A DNA stretch of 64,000 bases from CAIWHR01 sp963836265 (GTDB taxonomy: Bacteria > Pseudomonadota > Gammaproteobacteria > Burkholderiales > Casimicrobiaceae): the NCBI GenBank assembly GCA_963836265.1, contig CAWIIO010000003.1, positions 1 through 64,000 of the forward strand, written 5' to 3'. Below, piece by piece: positions 59,111 through 64,000 of the stretch. The stretch's first letter is position 1. Each line of letters begins with the position of its first letter. Position numbers and translations under genes: made by a program. The notes beneath the pieces are model-generated. The model was given only the letters and a program-made list of their open reading frames with translations, was not told the origin of the DNA and did not search any database.

Positions 59111-61165
59111 TCAATCCTGTACTAGCGCGCGTGCGTCGAGCTCGATCGCCTTGAAGCCCGATTTCCGCGCCACACGAACGAGATGCGCCGTGCCGCCGGG
59201 GCCGTCGGGCTCGCGCTCGCTGTTATACAGCGCGATCAGCGTGAGATGTTTTGCCCCGGCCTCGAGGGCGTTGAACATCGTCCACAGGTTGTTTCGCTGC
59301 CAGACATCGTAGCCGGGCCTGTCGGTCAGCCAACGCGGCAGCGGCTCGACATCCTGCAGCACCCGCAGGGGAACCCTGTCGCAAAGCTTGCGATAGCGCT
59401 CGACCCAGGCGGGCCCGCCTCGTTCCACCGACGTGACCTGGAAAGCGTCCTTCGGCAGGGCCAGGAACAGGCGCGTGGGAACGCCGAGGGAAGCGCACCC
59501 TTCGTGAAAGAGAATGTCCGCGCCGCAGGCGCCGCCGGCGATGCCGAGCGAGACGCCACCTTCTTCGCCCATTTCGTTTCGCAGCGCACTCTCGATCATC
59601 GCGCGCGCGGTCGCCTCGGCTTTTGCGGTCGGCGGAAAGCGCATCTCGTCCTTCGGACGGGCGGCCTCGTCGACCATGTGGCCGGCGAAAAGCACAACGC
59701 GCCGGGGCCCATCATGGAATTGCGTCCGCGCCGCCGCCGGGAGCGCCTTGTCGATGACGGAAAGGGCGATCCTGACGTTTCCGGGCAGCAGACCGAGCGA
59801 TTCGAAGAGCTCGACATTGCGTCGCGCCGCACTGAGCGCGAACGCATCGTTTCTGGCAACCGCGCACGCCTTCTTGTATTCATTCTCGACGCGCTTCGCG
59901 TTGTCGATCGTCATGAACAGAAGGTCCGCGCGCGCGATCGCTGCCCAGCAGTCGTCGTCTCCCTTCGTCCCCACGACCGGATCCATTCCCAGCACCAGAT
60001 ACAGCGCGGCGGCGACACGCGCTGCGCAGGCTTCGAAGTCCCTGAGCGCGGCCCGCGCGGCGTAGTCGTCCGCGTAGCCTGCTTGCCATGTCTCGGCCGC
60101 CAATTGGGCAAGGCCGGCCTGGATCTTGAGCAGGGCGAGCGCATTGCCCCCCGGATAGAAGCCGGTAACGTCGTGACCGAAGGCCCTGAGATACCATCGG
60201 AGCGATTGGGCGAGATACGAGGAGCCGAGAGCCGCGGCGGGCCGCGCGTCGGCCGCCAGGTCGCACCAGTCGGCGAGCCAGCGGGTCTTGGCGTTGCTCC
60301 CCAGCAGCGAATGCGCCTCCGAGCGGTTCTTCGCCGTGGTTGCGCCGGCGAGGGCACGCGTGATCGCCTGATCAGAGCGGGTCAGCAGCGCTTCGCGCTC
60401 TTCGGACGACGCGGCCGAAGCGAGCTTCTGATAGATCGTGCCGAGGCGCAGGTTGGCGTACACGTCGTCCGGCAACGACTCGAGGAGCGCCTCGAACGTC
60501 TCCTTCGCCCCCGGGAACGCCTTGAGCTTGAACTGGGCATCGCCGGCGAGGCGCAAACCTTCCGTCTCCCATTCGAAGCCCTGCGCTTCGTGAGCGAGGA
60601 GCCGTAGGTCGCCCCGCTGGTTACCGACGCGCGCGAGTTCGACCTCTTCCTGGAAGTCGCGCGGCACCGGCATCAATACGGATCGATCGTGGGGTTCGAG
60701 ATTGGGCAGCAGCTGAAAGACGGGGCTGTCCTTCCGCGCGGGGTCGGCGCCGAGCGTGGAGCGTAGCGCTGCCGCCAGCGCTTCGACGTCGCCCGCGAGG
60801 TTCGCGCAGTCGTAGACGAAGTAGCGGTCAGTCTGCAGGTCGAACGGATAAGCAGCCACCGTGGCCTTCTCGCGCACCAGAAAGGTGTGCCGGGGCCGCA
60901 ACCCGTGGCGGATGCCGAGCTCGTAGAAAACATTCGGGTTGTAGATCGATACGTCGGCGACCACGAGATCGGCCGTGACGAGCAGCCGGAACATGTCTTC
61001 GCGGATGTTGCCCTGAAGGATGAACTCGCCCGTCGTGCCCCCTTCGATCTCGACGCCGTGGCGGGAGCGCAGCCGCTCGAGCGCGAGGTCGAAAAGATCG
61101 CGTTGGACGCGCTCGAAATCAATCCCCTCCTTGGTACCGAACGGGCGGACGAAGAACGCGCGCAT
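59111..61165 (-). CDS. TRAFs-binding-domain protein with deoxyribosyltransferase-like and SLOG-like ends
   Basis: This 684-residue protein begins with residues 1-140 that resemble the nucleoside 2-deoxyribosyltransferase/TIR-like fold (ADLVVADVSIYNPNVFYELG). The middle (about 190-450) is TPR-like and matches the TRAFs-binding/DUF4071 group (SSYLAQSLRWYLRAFG, FYPGGNALALLKI). The C-terminus (about 510-684) is a Rossmann-like SLOG-type domain (GIAGGACGADILFHEGCASL). Both ends suggest sensing or making a nucleotide signal. The start at 61165 follows AAGGAGGG. It is the first gene of the minus-strand unit followed by DUF2235 and CHAT/MBL, with a 217-bp gap, so internal promoters are possible. Confidence 0.8.
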   Translation of the reverse strand: MRAFFVRPFGTKEGIDFERVQRDLFDLALERLRSRHGVEIEGGTTGEFILQGNIREDMFRLLVTADLVVADVSIYNPNVFYELGIRHGLRPRHTFLVREKATVAAYPFDLQTDRYFVYDCANLAGDVEALAAALRSTLGADPARKDSPVFQLLPNLEPHDRSVLMPVPRDFQEEVELARVGNQRGDLRLLAHEAQGFEWETEGLRLAGDAQFKLKAFPGAKETFEALLESLPDDVYANLRLGTIYQKLASAASSEEREALLTRSDQAITRALAGATTAKNRSEAHSLLGSNAKTRWLADWCDLAADARPAAALGSSYLAQSLRWYLRAFGHDVTGFYPGGNALALLKIQAGLAQLAAETWQAGYADDYAARAALRDFEACAARVAAALYLVLGMDPVVGTKGDDDCWAAIARADLLFMTIDNAKRVENEYKKACAVARNDAFALSAARRNVELFESLGLLPGNVRIALSVIDKALPAAARTQFHDGPRRVVLFAGHMVDEAARPKDEMRFPPTAKAEATARAMIESALRNEMGEEGGVSLGIAGGACGADILFHEGCASLGVPTRLFLALPKDAFQVTSVERGGPAWVERYRKLCDRVPLRVLQDVEPLPRWLTDRPGYDVWQRNNLWTMFNALEAGAKHLTLIALYNSEREPDGPGGTAHLVRVARKSGFKAIELDARALVQD

Positions 61166-61500
61166 GCGCCCTCCTTGCGAGCAGTTGACGGTTGGTCCAG
61201 CGGGCGTGTGTCGGTCCCGGCGCCGCGGCAACCGATCCTAGCCGAATCCGGCCGGTTGCGCGCGCAATATACTGCGACGCGCGGTCGCCATCGCGTCCGG
61301 CAGCCCGCGCGCAACTTCCGCGTGAATATTCCGGTTGAACTGCCACCGCGGCCGGTGCTACGTTTAGCGGGAGCGCGCTGCCGTGGTGCGCCGCGAGTCG
61401 ACATCGCTCTGGCAGCGTCATCCCCCGCCGAGCAGTGTGGCAGCAAGACACCCAGCCGCCAAGTTGCCCCGGACCCGGCGCCTAAACTCGAGGAGCGCAT
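61166..61500. promoter_or_regulatory. Divergent intergenic region, no gene seen
   Basis: These 335 bp hold the promoters of the divergent TRAFs protein and zinc protease genes. No operator, repeat or small gene was recognised. Confidence 0.35.
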
Positions 61501-62331
61501 ATGGCCAAGAAAGCTGTCGGACCGTCGAAGTCGACCAAAGCATCCGAAAAGCCGGTCGAACGATCGGTCAGGATCTGCTTCGAGCGAATCATCCCGGACG
61601 AGCTCGATCCGGAGCGACACGTGCGTCGCGAGATGCGACGACAGATGATCGATGCGGCCGGAGGCAGCGGAAGGCTGAAGGCCGACGGCGTGGCGCACGT
61701 CACGCGGATGGCGTTGATCAATTCGAAGAAATGGCCGCGCGGATCCACATTGCGCTGCAGGTTCCTCGACGGCAGCGCCAAGATGAAGAAGAAGGTCACC
61801 GCGGTCGCGAAGGAGTGGGAGAAGTACGCCGACATCAAGCTCAAGTTCGTTCCGAGCGGAGCGGCGGAAATCCGCATCTCCTTTTACGCGGACAGCGGGT
61901 CGTGGTCCGCCGTGGGCCGCGACGCGTTGAACACGAGCTACTTCCCGTCCCATCAGCCGACGATGAACTACGGCTGGCTGCGGGACGATACCGACGACGA
62001 GGAATATCACCGCGTCGTGACTCACGAATTCGGCCATGCGCTGGGCTGCATCCACGAGCACCAGTCACCGAAGTTCGACCGCAAGTGGAACGTTGCCGCA
62101 GTGATGAAATATTTCCAGGGGCCGCCGAACTACTGGAGCCCGGACGACATCAAGTTCAACGTGCTCGAGAAGTATTCACCGAAGGGCATTTCGGCCACGG
62201 TTTTCGATCCCAAGTCGATCATGCTTTACGCGTTCGACGGCGCATTGTTCGCGGACGGGCTTGGGCCCACCAACGAGAACACGACCGTGTCGGCGAAGGA
62301 CGTGGCGATGATCAAGCAGATGTATCCGTAG
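61501..62331 (+). CDS. Zincin metalloprotease (astacin/matrixin-like)
   Basis: This 276-residue metzincin has the zinc site VTHEFGHALGCIHEHQSP (H175, E176, H179, G182, H185). The Met-turn is near SIMLYAF, which defines metzincins. The N-terminal ~60 residues are basic and could be a short pro-region, but no standard signal peptide is seen. The start ATG at 61501 follows GGAGCGCAT. Its 3' end overlaps the convergent CHAT gene by 20 bp. It may be activated or released under the same conditions as the neighbouring conflict genes, which is inference. Confidence 0.88.
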   Translation: MAKKAVGPSKSTKASEKPVERSVRICFERIIPDELDPERHVRREMRRQMIDAAGGSGRLKADGVAHVTRMALINSKKWPRGSTLRCRFLDGSAKMKKKVTAVAKEWEKYADIKLKFVPSGAAEIRISFYADSGSWSAVGRDALNTSYFPSHQPTMNYGWLRDDTDDEEYHRVVTHEFGHALGCIHEHQSPKFDRKWNVAAVMKYFQGPPNYWSPDDIKFNVLEKYSPKGISATVFDPKSIMLYAFDGALFADGLGPTNENTTVSAKDVAMIKQMYP

Positions 62332-64000
62332 GCGCCTTGGCGCGTTGATCCGGGCCGACCCCGGCGGCGCCTCGGGTTCCACGCGCCCCGGCAAACGCCT
62401 CGAGGCACCGAGTCAGTCTCGCCGCCGCCGCCTGTTCCTGCGCCGTCGCACGCTTCGCGTATTTCGGCAACACGAAGCGGATCTGGTCTGCCACCGAGCT
62501 CCACATCGAGCGTGCGCTCACCCGCGCGTGCAGATCGCCGTAGTCGCGCACGATTGCATCGATTGCCACGGCCAGCTTGCCGTCCGCTACCGCCTCGTAG
62601 ACCTGCAACTCGGTCAAGCCGGCGACACTCCAGAAGTCCGGATCGTCGCGCGTTTTCGCGGCGAGGTTTGCGCGGAGCTGGACCAGCAAATGCGGATCGA
62701 ACCCGCGCCAGCCACGCTTGCCGGCATCCGTGACGAGCGTGGCAGCCATCCAGTTGAGGGCTGGGTAAAACAACCCGTCGTCGTTTTTCTCGCGGGCGAT
62801 CGCGATCGCGCGCCGATAGCGCTCCTTCATGTTTTCGATGGCCTCGGCTTCGTCGCGGGCGTTTCCGGCGGCGGCCTCGATCAAGGCGAGCCGCTTCCAC
62901 GCCGAGCCGCAAAGGCTTTCGCGCTCGATCGTGGCCTGCAGCGCCGTCGCCCGCTCGAGCAGCGCGAGCGCCGCCCGAAGGCCGTCGCGCGCGTCTTTCA
63001 ACACGCCGTCGAGCGCCGTGACCGCACGGCGGCGATCGCCGATTGCGCCGCGCTTGCCGCGACCCGGGGTTCTGCCGCGCTTCGCAACGACGGCCTCCGC
63101 GGGGGACCGGGCAAGTTCGCGTAACGCGTTCTCGACCCCTGCCCAGGCCTTTCGCCCGCGCAGGTTGCCGAGGTGCTCGACGACCTTGAGCGAAGCGGTG
63201 CCATCGTTGGCGTCCAGCGCGCGGGCATACCAGCCGATGGCTGCCGCGTGATCACCGGCCTCGCTCCATGCGTTTCCAAATCCTTCGGCGACCTCGCCGA
63301 TGTCGCCCCAGATCGAGCCGAATCGCGCTTCGAGGTGGCGGACTTTCTCCCGCTGCTCCCTCTGAAACCTGTCCTGCTCCCCCGCCGAAGGGGCGCTTTG
63401 GTATCTGCTTTTGACCGCGAGCGATTCGAGGGCGAGGACCAGCGTCTTCGACGCGGCGATGCCCGCGAACTCATCCGCGAGCGACGCGGTCGGCTGCTGC
63501 GGGTCCGGTGCGTTCGCGATGAGGCGCCAATCGGGGTCGCCGTAGCACTGATAGGCGGCCCAGGTATTGCTGCCCGCTTCCCATGCAACTTCGCGCGCCT
63601 CGGCGACGGCGTCGATGAAGCGCTCGCCCTGCAGCAGTCGCTCGTAGAAGCGCGTTGCGAAGGCGCTCGCTGCGGCGTCATCGACCGCCCAGCCGGCGGC
63701 GATGACGCAGCGGACGCCGATCTTGATCAGCTCCTCGGCGACGCCCGCCGCGAAGCGCGGTCGATCGAGCGCCCCGGAGCCTTTGGCGTCTTGCATCAGC
63801 AGCTGCGCTCCACTGCGCGCCGCAAGGTGACAGCAGTTCACGAAGACGAGCTCCGGCACCACGCGCATGCTGTGGATCTCGCGCGGGCCCAGGAATGTGC
63901 CGTCGGACAGCACGACGCCGCCCGGGTCGCGGTTTGCGTTGGAAGGCTCGCCGTGCCCGGCGATATGAACGATCCGCCAGTCGCGCCCGAGCAGCGCATT
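62312..64000 (-). CDS. CHAT-domain protein with helical repeats, 5' part beyond window
   Basis: The gene enters from the window's right edge; 562 residues are visible. Reading in frame from the edge, the catalytic His is in IVHIAGHGEPS and the Cys in LVFVNCCHLAARSG. The following IKIGVRCVIAAGWAVDDAAA is the standard end of a CHAT protease domain. The remaining ~400 residues are helical, TPR-like repeats (WYARALDANDGTASLKVVEH). The start lies outside, so only the C-terminal part of the protease and the repeat region can be described. It is convergent with the zinc protease (20-bp overlap). Confidence 0.85.
   Translation of the reverse strand, partial: NALLGRDWRIVHIAGHGEPSNANRDPGGVVLSDGTFLGPREIHSMRVVPELVFVNCCHLAARSGAQLLMQDAKGSGALDRPRFAAGVAEELIKIGVRCVIAAGWAVDDAAASAFATRFYERLLQGERFIDAVAEAREVAWEAGSNTWAAYQCYGDPDWRLIANAPDPQQPTASLADEFAGIAASKTLVLALESLAVKSRYQSAPSAGEQDRFQREQREKVRHLEARFGSIWGDIGEVAEGFGNAWSEAGDHAAAIGWYARALDANDGTASLKVVEHLGNLRGRKAWAGVENALRELARSPAEAVVAKRGRTPGRGKRGAIGDRRRAVTALDGVLKDARDGLRAALALLERATALQATIERESLCGSAWKRLALIEAAAGNARDEAEAIENMKERYRRAIAIAREKNDDGLFYPALNWMAATLVTDAGKRGWRGFDPHLLVQLRANLAAKTRDDPDFWSVAGLTELQVYEAVADGKLAVAIDAIVRDYGDLHARVSARSMWSSVADQIRFVLPKYAKRATAQEQAAAARLTRCLEAFAGARGTRGAAGVGPDQRAKAPTDTSA

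Noticed and set aside
1..64000. Prophage or CRISPR array
   Set aside because: No capsid, portal, terminase or tail genes were seen apart from a small recombinase and a lysozyme. No regularly spaced short repeats were found on reading.

Overview
This is a GC-rich window from a Gram-negative bacterium. Evidence for that includes lipobox and Tat-like signals, an outer-membrane beta-barrel protein ending in Phe, and IS3/IS4-type elements. A Pseudomonadota host (beta- or gammaproteobacterial) is likely, but the sequence does not fix the genus. No rRNA, complete tRNA or CRISPR array was seen.

Layout. (1) 0.2-4.5 kb: an M23-type peptidase with TPR-like repeats, a small tyrosine recombinase, and the first copy of a 1,637-bp multicopy element. 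(2) 4.9-9.3 kb: a five-gene ABC uptake operon (permease, ATPase, binding protein, permease, LOG-like protein). (3) 9.5-17 kb: a transposon-damaged stretch. It holds a frameshifted IS3 element, a TOPRIM gene cut by an IS4-family element, the second copy of the 1,637-bp element abutting that IS4 element, and a STAND NTPase that has lost its 5' end and has an altered P-loop. (4) 17.2-21.8 kb: a small island between two 57-bp copies of a tRNA-Ser 3' end. It carries a CPBP-like membrane protein, a histidine kinase/response regulator pair and a small secreted repeat protein, with IS3 remnants near both ends. (5) 21.9-37.6 kb: DUF3014, a TIR membrane protein, a SEL1/coiled-coil/caspase protein, an outer-membrane protein, an alpha/beta hydrolase lipoprotein, a DUF4062-nSTAND1 pair, a secreted protein, a GH25 lysozyme and an FN3 remnant. 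(6) 37.6-50.4 kb: two unrelated heme-peroxidase operons. One is cytochrome c, GMC oxidoreductase and animal-type heme peroxidase. The other is a small protein, a catalase-like protein, an internally duplicated membrane protein and a DyP peroxidase. (7) 50.5-64 kb: a cluster with conflict- or immunity-type domains. It comprises TIR-NTPase-Hydin, CHAT fused to a metallo-beta-lactamase fold, DUF2235 phospholipase, a TRAFs/SLOG-like protein, a secreted-type zinc protease and a CHAT-repeat protein running off the window end.

How it fits together. At least ten proteins carry domains typical of prokaryotic conflict, cell-suicide or signalling systems (TIR x2, caspase/CHAT x3, STAND x3, DUF4062, SLOG/deoxyribosyltransferase-like, DUF2235). 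They form several small co-transcribed units: caspase-TIR, DUF4062-nSTAND1, and TRAFs-DUF2235-CHAT/MBL. The most novel-looking are the CHAT/MBL three-gene unit, the SEL1-coiled-coil-caspase plus TIR pair, and the peroxidase operon with a duplicated membrane protein. All functional statements are inference from domain motifs and gene order.
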